Source: an uncultured Acholeplasmatales bacterium (GTDB lineage Bacteria > Bacillota_I > Bacilli_A > Acholeplasmatales > Anaeroplasmataceae). From it: a DNA stretch of 64,000 bases. Of the stretch, positions 36,003 to 45,178 are shown piece after piece. Made by a program: the position numbers and the translations under genes. The stretch covers positions 1 through 64,000 of the forward strand of contig CALUXS010000002.1 in NCBI GenBank assembly GCA_944324805.1, written 5' to 3'. The notes under the pieces are model-generated. The model was not told the origin of the DNA. It saw only the letters and a list, made by a program, of their open reading frames with translations, and did no database searches. Each line of letters begins with the position of its first letter. Positions within the stretch are counted from its first letter, which is position 1.

Positions 36003-37346
36003 ATGCAAAATAAAAATCTAAGACCTAAGTTTCATATTACTGCAATTGGGTGGATAAATGACCCTAATGGATTAATTAAGTATAATGGTTTGTATCATGT
36101 CTTTTATCAGCATTATCCATATGATATTCATTGGAATTCAATGCATTGGGGACATAAAGTAAGTAAGGATTTACTTCATTGGGAAGAGCTTCCTATCGCT
36201 TTATATCCAAATGATAACTATGATAGGGATGGATGTTTTTCAGGTAGTGCGATCGAATATCAAGATAAACTATATTTAATTTATACCGGATTTACTCGTA
36301 ATGATGGTGGTGATTCTCAAAGGCAGGTACAATGCCTTGCTTCTAGTAGTGATGGCATAAGTTTTACTAAGCATGGTGTAGTAATAGGTGAAAAAGAACT
36401 ACCAAACGAATATAGTATTGCTGATTTTAGAGATCCTAAACTTTTTAGGTATAATAATAGCTTTTACTGCGTAATTGCAGCAAGAAAAAAGGAAGGAAAA
36501 GGAAGAATTTTACTTTTTCAATCCAATAACCTTTTCGATTGGAGATTTGTTAGTGATATTTTTGGCAAGGATTGTAAAGGAAAAATGATAGAATGTCCGG
36601 ACTATAATCCTAATTTGAATTTGCTTATATATTCTGAGATATGTCAACCTAAAGAAGATAAAATACATTTAAATTTACATACAACAAGATGGTGTTTAGG
36701 TAAATTTAACAATGAAAATAAATTTATTAATACAAATACAGGTATAATTGATTATGGCTTTGATTTTTATGCAGCTCAAAGCTTTGTGAATGACAATATA
36801 TTGATTGCCTGGCTTGATATGTGGGATAGAACAAGGCCATCTGAAAAATATGGCTTTGCGGGTATGCTTAGTATTCCAAGAAAAATAGAAATAGTTGATG
36901 GTAGACTATATCAATCTCCGGTAATTTTTGGAAATAAAATTTGCGAGACGATGATAAATCAATCATTTACAGGTAACTTAAAATATGGCTATCTAGAAAT
37001 TAATGTAGATAATTTAGAAAAATTAAGCTTAAAAGTGAGAGTGAATGACAATAGTTATATTTTGTTCGAATTAAAAGATAACTGGTGGATTTTAGAACGC
37101 TCAAGAATGGAAGAAAAAATAATTGGTGCTGAGAATGATAAGTATTCTTTAAATGGTATTCGTATGATGCCATATTTAAAACAAGAATCACATCAAATAA
37201 TAGTTGTTTTAGATGAGTTTTCAGTAGAAATATTTGTTGATGGAATGGCAATTTCTTCGCAGATTTATCAAAAATATGATGCCGAAAAGTTTGAATTGTT
37301 GATAAATGCTAATAGATGTAAAATTTCACAATTTGAATTTAAATAA
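36003..37346 (+). CDS. GH32 family sucrose-6-phosphate hydrolase / fructosidase
   Basis: Three active-site motifs are present: WINDPNG (~residue 16, nucleophile Asp), FRDPK (~145) and ECPD (~200, acid/base Glu), with WGHKVSKDLLHWEELPIAL as in invertases. A C-terminal beta-sandwich completes the GH32 fold. It has no signal peptide, so it acts on intracellular sugar, typically sucrose-6-phosphate from a PTS, or free fructosides. The only nearby transporter is an MFS permease, so non-phosphorylated sucrose or a short fructo-oligosaccharide is possible. ATG 36003 is preferred over an in-frame GTG at 35994, which lies in the ribosome site. Confidence 0.88.
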   Translation: MQNKNLRPKFHITAIGWINDPNGLIKYNGLYHVFYQHYPYDIHWNSMHWGHKVSKDLLHWEELPIALYPNDNYDRDGCFSGSAIEYQDKLYLIYTGFTRNDGGDSQRQVQCLASSSDGISFTKHGVVIGEKELPNEYSIADFRDPKLFRYNNSFYCVIAARKKEGKGRILLFQSNNLFDWRFVSDIFGKDCKGKMIECPDYNPNLNLLIYSEICQPKEDKIHLNLHTTRWCLGKFNNENKFINTNTGIIDYGFDFYAAQSFVNDNILIAWLDMWDRTRPSEKYGFAGMLSIPRKIEIVDGRLYQSPVIFGNKICETMINQSFTGNLKYGYLEINVDNLEKLSLKVRVNDNSYILFELKDNWWILERSRMEEKIIGAENDKYSLNGIRMMPYLKQESHQIIVVLDEFSVEIFVDGMAISSQIYQKYDAEKFELLINANRCKISQFEFK

Positions 37347-37355
37347 AAATATTGC

Positions 37356-37384
37356 TTGCATTTCAAAAAAAATATGTTTATAAT
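37356..37384 (+). promoter_or_regulatory. Promoter of the T-box/methionine transporter operon
   Basis: TTGCAT (37356-37361) and TATAAT (37379-37384) are separated by 17 bases. Transcription would start near 37391, at the 5' edge of the T-box leader. Confidence 0.7.
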
Positions 37385-37390
37385 AATGAC

Positions 37391-37645
37391 ATAAAATGTT
37401 GAAAAGAAGAGTAGATGGTTGATCTTATCACAGAGAGTCTTCAATTGGTGCGAGAAGATATAAGTAGGCTGTTGAACATGGTCTTGGAGTTAAATGATTG
37501 AATTTTTTAGGTCATTTCGGGGGCGCCCGTTATAGCGATAGAGTATGATTGTACTTGATGAGGCAAATATCGTGAGGTATTTGTAAAATAAGGTGGTAAC
37601 ACGGAGATTTTCGTCCTTAGCTTTTTTGGCTAAGGACTTTTTTTG
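37391..37645 (+). promoter_or_regulatory. T-box leader, methionine-type
   Basis: The leader shows the T-box sequence AGGTGGTAACACGG (37591-37604) followed by an intrinsic terminator (GTCCTTAGC with GGCTAAGGAC, then seven Ts). Stem I contains GAAC-ATG-GTCT in the specifier-loop position, reading AUG, so uncharged tRNA-Met should trigger antitermination. That agrees with the metN/metI-metQ genes downstream. Stem I features such as AGAGAGTC are also visible near 37430. Confidence 0.88.
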
Positions 37646-37662
37646 TTTATAGGAGGGTAAAT

Positions 37663-38709
37663 ATGATAAAAATTGAAAATTTATTTAAAACTTATCATCT
37701 AAAATCTGGTGACGTAGAAGCAATAAAGAATGTAAGCTTAACAATTTCAGATGGTGAGATTTATGGTATTATCGGATATTCAGGAGCTGGTAAGTCTTCT
37801 TTAATTAGAACAATTAACTTATTAGAAAAACCAGATTCTGGTAGTATTAAAATAGACGATAAAGTGTTATTCAGCAATGAAGGAATAATTAGTCACAAGG
37901 ATTTACAAGAGGTAAGAAAAAATATAGGAATGATTTTCCAACATTTCAATTTGTTAGATCGTAATACAGTATATGACAATATAGCATATGGGTTAAAATA
38001 TGCTAAAAAAAGTAAAGAGGAAATAAAAAAACGTGTATATGAGCTACTTGAATTAGTTGATTTAGTAGATAAGGCAGATGTTTATCCTTCTCAGTTATCA
38101 GGAGGACAAAAGCAACGTGTTGCCATTGCTCGTGCATTAGCCAATAATCCACGTATCTTACTTTCAGATGAGGCAACAAGTGCATTAGATCCTGAAGCAA
38201 CTGAGCAAATACTTTCTTTACTAAAGAAGCTTAATGAAAAATTAGGAATCACAATAGTTTTAATAACTCATGAAATGGCAGTAATAAAAAGCATTTGTAC
38301 AAGAATTGCTGTTATGGAAAAGGGTGAGGTAGTTGAAGAAGGAGAAGTATATGAAATATTTGCTCATCCTAAAAAAGAAATTACCAAGAAATTCATTGAA
38401 TCAACATCTATTTTAGGTAAAATAGCTGATTTAATGGAGACAAAGATTGATTTAGGTGAAAAGAAAAATTTATATAAACTACAATTTGAAAGAAAAACAG
38501 TTGGTAACGCTCTAATATCAGATATATCACGTCGTTTTAATGTTGATGTAAACATAGTTTTAGCTAATGTTGAAGTACTACAATCATCACCATTAGGAGC
38601 TGTAATTGTTTCTTTTGAAGGGGATAATACTAATATTGCTGCTGCAATAGAATATTTGAAGAAAAATAATGTTTATGTTGAAAAAGTATTAAAGGATGGT
38701 GACAAATAA
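37663..38709 (+). CDS. metN: Methionine ABC transporter ATP-binding protein
   Basis: The 348-residue ATPase has GYSGAGKSS (~39), LSGGQKQRVAIARAL (~143), LLSDEATSALD and ITHEMAVIKSICTRIAVMEKGEVVEEG, which is the MetN form. The C-terminal ~95 residues form the NIL regulatory domain that senses methionine and inhibits transport (ISDISRRFNVDVNIVLANVEVLQ). It sits directly behind the Met T-box and overlaps the permease gene by one base. Together they import methionine when charged tRNA-Met is low. Confidence 0.93.
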   Translation: MIKIENLFKTYHLKSGDVEAIKNVSLTISDGEIYGIIGYSGAGKSSLIRTINLLEKPDSGSIKIDDKVLFSNEGIISHKDLQEVRKNIGMIFQHFNLLDRNTVYDNIAYGLKYAKKSKEEIKKRVYELLELVDLVDKADVYPSQLSGGQKQRVAIARALANNPRILLSDEATSALDPEATEQILSLLKKLNEKLGITIVLITHEMAVIKSICTRIAVMEKGEVVEEGEVYEIFAHPKKEITKKFIESTSILGKIADLMETKIDLGEKKNLYKLQFERKTVGNALISDISRRFNVDVNIVLANVEVLQSSPLGAVIVSFEGDNTNIAAAIEYLKKNNVYVEKVLKDGDK

Positions 38710-40391
38710 TGAGTTTCTTAAATAAATTGTTTCCAAATTTAGTGACTTATTGGGATAAATTCGTTGAAAATTGCATTGCAACTTTTCAAATGTTTATAAT
38801 ATCTGGATTATTTTCATTTGTTTTTGGATTATTTTTTGGAATTTTATTAATTGTATTCAAAAAAGGTGGAATAAAGGAAAATAAAATAGTATACACAGTA
38901 CTAAGTGTTTTTATTAATATCTTTAGATCTATTCCATTTGTTATATTATTGGTATTCTTAATTCCGTTTACAAGAGCAGTAGTTGGAACTGCAATCGGAG
39001 TTACAGGAGCTATAATCCCATTAATTTTTGGTACAGTACCTTTCTTTGCTCGTCAAGTTGAGACAGCACTAGAAAATGTAAGCCCTGGTAAAATTGAAGC
39101 TGCAAGAAGCATGGGAAGCTCAAATTTTGGAATCATTTTTAGAGTATATTTACATGAATCAGTACCTGAATTGATTAGAGTTACTACTATAACAGCAATT
39201 TCTCTTGTTGGTCTAACTACAATGGCTGGTGCTGTTGGTGCAGGTGGTTTAGGAGATTTTGCAATTAATTATGGGCAAGGCTTAAATCATTCTGATATTA
39301 TTTATGCTTGTATAATCGTATTATTACTTTTTATATGTTTACTTCAGTTTATTGGTTCATTCTTGGCTAAAAATACTACTAATAAAGAGTTATTCCATTT
39401 AGATAAAACTTTCGATAGAAGTAATAAAAAGGTTTATAGAAGAAATGTGGGAATTTTAGTAGGTAGCGTATCTTTATTGTTAATAGTTATAATTTCATTA
39501 TTAAGTATTAATTTATTTGGTGGCAAGAAGGATAATGTAGTAAGAGTTGGTGTTTGTGGTAGTAACAATGATCAGTGGAAGGCTGTCCAATATGTATTAG
39601 ATGAAAAAGGATTAGATATTGATATTGATTTAGTAGAATTTTCAGCTTATAACTTACCTAATGAGGCATTAAATAGCGGTGATATTGATTTAAATTCTTT
39701 CCAACACAAAGCGTATTTAGAAAATGAAGTAAAGGTTAATAATTATAATATTTCACCAATTGGTGATACTGTTATTGCCCCTTTAACATTATATTCTTAT
39801 CAATTTTCTAAGGAGAATGGTGGCTTAGAAGAATTAAAGAGAGTTGCAGGCTATAATGGTACTTCAAAGCCTAAAGAAAATGCTTTAAAAATAGCAATAC
39901 CTAAGGATAGTACAAATCAAAGTAGAGGAATTAAATTACTTGAACAAGCAGGTTTAATCAAAGTTGATGAGAAAGCTGGTTATACACCTGAATTAAAAGA
40001 TGTTTTAGTTTATTATTATAATATAGAAATTGTTCCTCAAGATGCAAATACATTAACTAACACTTTAAATGATTATGCAGGAGCTACAATTAATGCTACA
40101 TATGCAATGCCAGTTGGCTTAATTCCATCTGAAGATGGTTTAATTACTGAAAGTGCAACAGCAGGTGATAACCCTTATGTAAATATAATCGTTGCAAGAA
40201 ATGATGAACTAGATAATGAGGTTTATAAAGAAATAGTTGCGGCATTCCAAAGTCAAATTGTTGCTGATTATATATTGATAAGTTATGAAGAGGCTTTTTT
40301 CCCAGCATTTGAATATGAAGAAATGACGCCTGAAAGATTAGCTGAAGCTAAAGAGTTAGTAAATAAAATAAATGATACAATAAAGTTATAG
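38709..40391 (+). CDS. Fused methionine permease and substrate-binding protein (MetI-MetQ)
   Basis: Residues ~1-220 are a MetI permease with the EAA loop (IEAARSMGSSNFGIIFRVYLHESVPELI) and about five spans. An additional transmembrane segment (~245-265) is followed by a complete MetQ/NlpA-type binding protein (VRVGVCGSNNDQWKAVQYVL, DLNSFQHKAYLEN, AIPKDSTNQSRGIKLLEQAGLI, ATYAMPVG). The extra span tethers the binding domain outside the cell instead of a lipid anchor. The two parts are normally separate genes. The fusion fixes one permease to one receptor. Confidence 0.92.
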   Translation: MSFLNKLFPNLVTYWDKFVENCIATFQMFIISGLFSFVFGLFFGILLIVFKKGGIKENKIVYTVLSVFINIFRSIPFVILLVFLIPFTRAVVGTAIGVTGAIIPLIFGTVPFFARQVETALENVSPGKIEAARSMGSSNFGIIFRVYLHESVPELIRVTTITAISLVGLTTMAGAVGAGGLGDFAINYGQGLNHSDIIYACIIVLLLFICLLQFIGSFLAKNTTNKELFHLDKTFDRSNKKVYRRNVGILVGSVSLLLIVIISLLSINLFGGKKDNVVRVGVCGSNNDQWKAVQYVLDEKGLDIDIDLVEFSAYNLPNEALNSGDIDLNSFQHKAYLENEVKVNNYNISPIGDTVIAPLTLYSYQFSKENGGLEELKRVAGYNGTSKPKENALKIAIPKDSTNQSRGIKLLEQAGLIKVDEKAGYTPELKDVLVYYYNIEIVPQDANTLTNTLNDYAGATINATYAMPVGLIPSEDGLITESATAGDNPYVNIIVARNDELDNEVYKEIVAAFQSQIVADYILISYEEAFFPAFEYEEMTPERLAEAKELVNKINDTIKL

Positions 40392-40404
40392 ATAGAGGTA
40401 AATT

Positions 40405-41589
40405 ATGAAAGATTTATTTGAATTAATAGAAAAAGAAGTTGAAATTGATCATAATTATGTAGTAGAACTTAGAAGATATTTTCATAAATATCCTGAGGTT
40501 TCAAAGAAAGAATTTTTAACAGCTCAAAAAATTGAAGAAGAGCTAAAAAAAATTGGATTAGAACCAAAGCGAGTTGGAGAAACAGGAGTATTTGCTACTA
40601 TAAAAGGTAATTCTGAAGGGAAAACGATAGTATTAAGAGCTGATATAGATGCCCTACCTTTAATAGAAAAACATGAATGTAGCTATAAAAGTGTAAATGA
40701 AGGTGTAATGCACGCTTGTGGACATGATGCCCATGCAGCTTCATTATTAGGTGCTGCAAGAATTTTAGTTAAATTTAAGGATATAATTAAAGGCGAAATA
40801 AGACTTGTATTTCAACAAGCTGAAGAGATTGGTTATGGTGGTAGAATTTTTGTTGATAATGGTTATTTAGATGGCGCAAATCGTACATTTGGAATTCATG
40901 TTATGTCAAGCTTAGAAGCTGGTAAAATAGCTATTGTACCAGGCCCAAATAATGCAAGCGTTGATTGGTTCAAAATAACTGTTAAGGGCATACAAGCCCA
41001 TGTTTCTACACCTCATTTAGGTGTTGATGCTCTTTACATTGCAAGCCAAATAGTGGTAAGTATACAAGCATTAGTATCACGTTTATCTTCTCCTATGGAT
41101 AATGTTTTAATTGGTATAGGTAAACTTAATGCTGGAACTGCATACAACATAGTAGCAGGAGAGGCAGTGCTTGAGGGAACATTACGTTGCTTAACTAATG
41201 AGATAAGAAAGAAAAAGATTGAAGAAATAATGTTAGTTGCGAAAAATGTAGCAAAAATGTATGGTGGAGATGTTGAATTTGAATGGAAGGACTTTACATC
41301 ACCTCTAATTAATGATTATGATTCATCTCTAGAAGCCCAAGGGGTTGCAACAAAGCTTTTTGGAGCAAAAAATGTTATAACAGTTAAGGAGCCTTCTTTA
41401 GGTGGAGATGACTTTGCTGAATTTATTAAGTGTGTTCCTGGTGTGTATGCTTACGTAGGCAGTGGAAATGAAAAACGCCCTGAGACAGTAGTTGCTCATC
41501 ATAATGAAATGTTTGATATAGATGAAGACTCATTAAAAGTTAGTGTTTTAATGTATGTTGGCTATTCTATTGATTTTTTAAATAATTAA
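40405..41589 (+). CDS. M20 family amidohydrolase (N-acyl amino acid hydrolase type)
   Basis: The 394-residue enzyme has the M20D landmarks: RRYFHKYPEVS, LRADIDALPL, HACGHDAHAA (metal His/Asp), QQAEEIGYGG (catalytic Glu), GIQAHVSTPHLGVDA and SLGGDDFAEFIK. The family deacylates N-acetyl or N-benzoyl amino acids. It is co-transcribed behind the Met T-box transporter, so an N-acylated methionine (or cysteine) is a sensible substrate, an inference from regulation. The gene is 14 bases after the fused transporter gene. Confidence 0.85.
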   Translation: MKDLFELIEKEVEIDHNYVVELRRYFHKYPEVSKKEFLTAQKIEEELKKIGLEPKRVGETGVFATIKGNSEGKTIVLRADIDALPLIEKHECSYKSVNEGVMHACGHDAHAASLLGAARILVKFKDIIKGEIRLVFQQAEEIGYGGRIFVDNGYLDGANRTFGIHVMSSLEAGKIAIVPGPNNASVDWFKITVKGIQAHVSTPHLGVDALYIASQIVVSIQALVSRLSSPMDNVLIGIGKLNAGTAYNIVAGEAVLEGTLRCLTNEIRKKKIEEIMLVAKNVAKMYGGDVEFEWKDFTSPLINDYDSSLEAQGVATKLFGAKNVITVKEPSLGGDDFAEFIKCVPGVYAYVGSGNEKRPETVVAHHNEMFDIDEDSLKVSVLMYVGYSIDFLNN

Positions 41590-41603
41590 TTATATTAAAA
41601 ATA

Positions 41604-41682
41604 AAAAGGCTTTATAGTTAATGATTTTAAGATTATTACTAGAAAAAATACTTATTATCATTTAATTTTAATAAAGCCTTTT
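41604..41682. terminator. Long hairpin terminator between convergent genes
   Basis: A perfect 12-bp stem AAAAGGCTTTAT / ATAAAGCCTTTT closes a 55-base loop that contains a weaker AATGAT/ATCATT pairing. Terminal A- and T-rich flanks suit both directions, ending the methionine operon (+) and the AraC gene (-). Confidence 0.75.
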
Positions 41683-41690
41683 ATTATAAA

Positions 41691-42503
41691 TTATTTATGG
41701 TCTTCTTTAAGAAGACTTTTTTGTTTTCTTAAGGATGTAGGTGATACAAAATATTTTTCTTTAAATTTTTTAGAAAAATAAGCAGTATTATTAAAACCAA
41801 CTAGAGAAGAAATATCAAAAATATTCATATCAGAAGAAATTAAAAGATTTTTTGCTTCCTCTAATTGCCTTTCTAATTTATATTCAATGATGCTCTTATT
41901 AGTTGCTTGTTTGAATTTGTGGCATATAGTTGCTTTTGATAAATTAAGTGTATTAGCGAGTTCATCTAAATAAATAGGCTGATAAAAATTATTGTCAATT
42001 ATACCTTTTATGTTGCTTATTAGATCAGATTCATTACTTTGATTATGTTTTAATAAAATGTTTTCTTGTCTATATACAAATTTTATTAGGGTATCATAAA
42101 ATAAAGGAATTAATTTTGAATTTATTTCATAGCTAGCCTCATTATATATAAGATGATAAATTGATAAAAAGTTTTGATAATTTCTTTCATCTAGATTGTA
42201 ATATATTATTTTTTTGTTAATTTTTTCTTTAGAAAAAGCATAGAAATTTGCAATTCCAACAGCATAAAATTTAAGAAATTGACCAATCTCGGCATGTTTT
42301 GAATTAGCGTTAATAATAACAAGACTACCTTTTTTAACATTAATTTGTCTATTGGTTGTGACTATTTTGCCGGCATTCTCAAATAATAATACTTCTAAAT
42401 GAGGATGAGAATGAAGAGAAGTTTGAAAGCTTCCTTCAATAATTGTTTGGGAAATATATAATAGTGGACAATCATTATTTTTTATAAGTAATCTTTTATG
42501 CAT
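41691..42503 (-). CDS. AraC-family regulator (likely rhamnose-responsive)
   Basis: The N-terminal cupin-like sensing half (HSHPHLEVLLFENAGKI) is followed by the C-terminal double helix-turn-helix typical of AraC/XylS proteins (LDELANTLNLSKATICHKFKQATNKSIIEYKLERQLEEAKNLL; FDISSLVGFNNTAYFSKKFKEKYFVSP). It is divergent from rhaB and is the only regulator beside the rhamnose operon, so it is probably its activator. The start ATG at 42503 follows GGTGAT; an upstream TTG at 42527 is in frame but lacks a ribosome site. Confidence 0.82.
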   Translation of the reverse strand: MHKRLLIKNNDCPLLYISQTIIEGSFQTSLHSHPHLEVLLFENAGKIVTTNRQINVKKGSLVIINANSKHAEIGQFLKFYAVGIANFYAFSKEKINKKIIYYNLDERNYQNFLSIYHLIYNEASYEINSKLIPLFYDTLIKFVYRQENILLKHNQSNESDLISNIKGIIDNNFYQPIYLDELANTLNLSKATICHKFKQATNKSIIEYKLERQLEEAKNLLISSDMNIFDISSLVGFNNTAYFSKKFKEKYFVSPTSLRKQKSLLKEDHK

Positions 42504-42624
42504 AATATCACCAAAATAATTGTACAATATAATTATAATAAATTACAAGATAATTATATAAAATAAAATTAGATTAGATTATTATATAATCAAGATTTAT
42601 AGAAAGGATACATCAAGTATTTTG
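42504..42624. promoter_or_regulatory. Divergent promoter region of the rhamnose operon
   Basis: The gap between the AraC gene and rhaB contains the short palindrome TTGTACAA and paired AT-rich arms ATTATATAA / TTATTATATAAT that could be regulator sites. A TATAAT near 42586 would serve rhaB. The sites are inferred from position; no consensus operator is known. Confidence 0.4.
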
Positions 42625-43938
42625 ATGATAAATGAAATGAAAGCATATCTTGCAATTGATATAGGTGCATCTAGTGGTAGACATATAATAGGATATTATT
42701 GTGACGGAAAGTTAAAAATAGAAGAAATATATCGTTTTAAAAACTATTTAAAAGATTATAATGGTAGTCTAGTTTGGGATATAGATTATTTATTTGAACA
42801 AGTAAAAGAAGGAATAAAGATAATCTTCAGCAAAAAAATAGATATTATTTCGATGGCAATTGATACATGGGGAGTAGATTATGCCTTATTGAAGGGAGAA
42901 GAAATTATATATCCTGTTTATGCCTATAGAGATTCTAGAACTAAAAAATACATATCTGAGATTGAACAATTGATTCCAGCTAATGAACTTTACAACGTGA
43001 CAGGTATTCAATTTCAGGAGTTTAATACTATTTACCAATTATACACGGATAAGAAAATGGGTAGATTAGATGAAGCTAGTGATTTTTTATTAATTCCTGA
43101 ATTATTATCATATTTACTAACTGGGGTTAAAACACATGAATATACTAATGCCTCTACAACAGGCTTATTAGATTCTGATACTAAAGCTTATTCAGTTGAA
43201 ATTATAAAAAAATTAGGATTGAAGCAATCTTTATTTCATAGTCTATTAAAACCAGGCTATGTAATTGGAAATTTAAAGCCTTCACTAGCATTAGAACTTG
43301 GTGGAAATACATTGGTAAAATTATGTGCTTCACATGATACTGCATCAGCAGTAAATGCAATAGATATGGTAGAAGATAGCTTGTATATTTCTTCAGGTAC
43401 TTGGAGTTTGCTTGGAGTTAAGCTAAAAGAAGCGATAAAAACGAAAGAAGCTAGATTAGCCAATTACTCAAATGAATATGGCAAAGATTATATTAGATTT
43501 CAAAAGAATATCATGGGGTTATGGATTATCCAAACCCTTTCTAAAAATCTAAATTTAGATTTTGTTGAATTAATAAAATTAGCGAAGAGTACTAATAAAT
43601 TTCAATTGTTTGATGTAAATGATAATCTTTTTCTAGCATCTAATGATATGGTAAATTCAATAAATGAATGGTACGAAAAAAATAATTTACCAAAGGTAGA
43701 TGATTTCGCTATAATTGCTAATTCGTGCTATCATTCACTAGCAAATTCCTATAAAAAAGCGATAGATGAGCTAGAGTCAATAACTAATAAAGTATATGAC
43801 AATATTTATATTGTTGGTGGTGGAGCAAAAAATACTTACTTAAATGAGTTAACTGCAAAATACACAAAAAAGAATGTTATAGCTTTGCCAATTGAGGCTA
43901 CGGCAATTGGTAATTTAAAAGCACAAATGGAGGAATAA
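42625..43938 (+). CDS. rhaB: Rhamnulokinase
   Basis: The FGGY-type sugar kinase begins YLAIDIGASSGRHIIGYYCDGKL, with SMAIDTWGVDYALL, QFQEFNTIYQL, SHDTASAVNAI, YISSGTWSLLGV and VGGGAKNTYLN. Rhamnulokinases characteristically show GASSGR and GTWSL. It phosphorylates L-rhamnulose to rhamnulose-1-phosphate. It is the first gene of rhaBAD. The exact start is unsettled: ATGs at 42625 and 42637 are both possible, with GAAAGGA at 42602-42608 rather distant. Confidence 0.9.
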   Translation: MINEMKAYLAIDIGASSGRHIIGYYCDGKLKIEEIYRFKNYLKDYNGSLVWDIDYLFEQVKEGIKIIFSKKIDIISMAIDTWGVDYALLKGEEIIYPVYAYRDSRTKKYISEIEQLIPANELYNVTGIQFQEFNTIYQLYTDKKMGRLDEASDFLLIPELLSYLLTGVKTHEYTNASTTGLLDSDTKAYSVEIIKKLGLKQSLFHSLLKPGYVIGNLKPSLALELGGNTLVKLCASHDTASAVNAIDMVEDSLYISSGTWSLLGVKLKEAIKTKEARLANYSNEYGKDYIRFQKNIMGLWIIQTLSKNLNLDFVELIKLAKSTNKFQLFDVNDNLFLASNDMVNSINEWYEKNNLPKVDDFAIIANSCYHSLANSYKKAIDELESITNKVYDNIYIVGGGAKNTYLNELTAKYTKKNVIALPIEATAIGNLKAQMEE

Positions 43939-43939
43939 A

Positions 43940-45178
43940 ATGTTTGAACAAGCAAAAAAAATTTATGCTAAATACAAAATAGATGTTAATAATGTTTTGG
44001 AAAGATTAAAAAAAGTACCAATTAGTATTCATTGCTGGCAACTAGATGATGTTAGTGGCTTTGAAGATGATGGCAAATTAACAGGGGGAATACAAGCAAC
44101 AGGTAATTATCCTTATAAGGCCATTGGATTTAAAGAATTAACAAATGATTTAGATGAAGCATTAAAATACATTCCTGGTAAGAAGAAAATTAACTTGCAT
44201 GCAAGCTATCAAGCTAATAATATAGTTGATAGAAGAGATATAACACCATTACAATTTGAACCATGGATAAAATATGCTAAAGAAAGAGGTTTAGGCTTAG
44301 ATTTTAATCCAACCATATTTTCAAGCCCTATGCTAAAAGATGGTTTAAGCCTTTCAAGCCCTGAAAAAGATGTTAGAGATTATTGGATAAAACATTGCCA
44401 AAATGCAATAAAGGTTACGGAAGAATTTGGTAAAACCCTTGGTCAAAAATCATTATGTAATATTTGGATACCTGATGGCTTAAAGGATACTCCTGCTGAT
44501 AGAATGGGACCAAGAAAGAGACTATTAGAATCTTTAGATGAGATAATTAGTGTTCCTTATGATCATAATGTAATGGATATATCAGTTGAATCAAAGGTTT
44601 TTGGCATAGGAGTTGAATCATATACAGTTGGGTCTAATGAATTCTATTTAAATTATGCTGCAACACGCAATATTTTATGTTTATTAGATACAGGTCATTT
44701 TCATCCAACTGAAAATGTTGCTGATAAAATATCAAGCTTATTATTATTTAATAAGAGCTTAGCATTCCATGTTTCTAGGCCTGTAAGATGGGATAGTGAT
44801 CATGTTTTACGCTTAAATGATGACTTACAGGATGTAGCTAATGAGTTAGTTAAATGTAACGCACTAGACAAGGCTTATATTGGTCTTGATTATTTTGATG
44901 CATCTATAAATAGAGTTGCAGCTTTAGTCATTGGAGCTAGAAATATTTTAAAAGCTATTTTGATTGCTTTACTTACACCATGGGATTATTTAAAGGAGTT
45001 ACAAGATAATTATGACCACACAAAATTATTAGCAATTCAAGAAGAAATTAAAACATTGCCATGGGCGGTTATCTGGGATGAATACTGCAAACAAATGAAT
45101 TGCTATAGTGAAAGTGAATGGTTTGAATTGGTTATGCAATATGAAAAAAACATAAAAGAAATGAGGGAAAATAGATAA
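43940..45178 (+). CDS. rhaA: L-rhamnose isomerase
   Basis: The 412-residue enzyme carries the RhaA landmarks: ISIHCWQLDDVSGFE near the start, KKINLHASYQ, LGLDFNPTIFSSP, SLCNIWIPDGLKDTPADRMGPRKRL, and LLDTGHFHPTENVADKISSLL in the metal-binding barrel. It converts L-rhamnose to L-rhamnulose using divalent metal. It starts two bases after rhaB and overlaps rhaD by one base. Confidence 0.95.
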   Translation: MFEQAKKIYAKYKIDVNNVLERLKKVPISIHCWQLDDVSGFEDDGKLTGGIQATGNYPYKAIGFKELTNDLDEALKYIPGKKKINLHASYQANNIVDRRDITPLQFEPWIKYAKERGLGLDFNPTIFSSPMLKDGLSLSSPEKDVRDYWIKHCQNAIKVTEEFGKTLGQKSLCNIWIPDGLKDTPADRMGPRKRLLESLDEIISVPYDHNVMDISVESKVFGIGVESYTVGSNEFYLNYAATRNILCLLDTGHFHPTENVADKISSLLLFNKSLAFHVSRPVRWDSDHVLRLNDDLQDVANELVKCNALDKAYIGLDYFDASINRVAALVIGARNILKAILIALLTPWDYLKELQDNYDHTKLLAIQEEIKTLPWAVIWDEYCKQMNCYSESEWFELVMQYEKNIKEMRENR

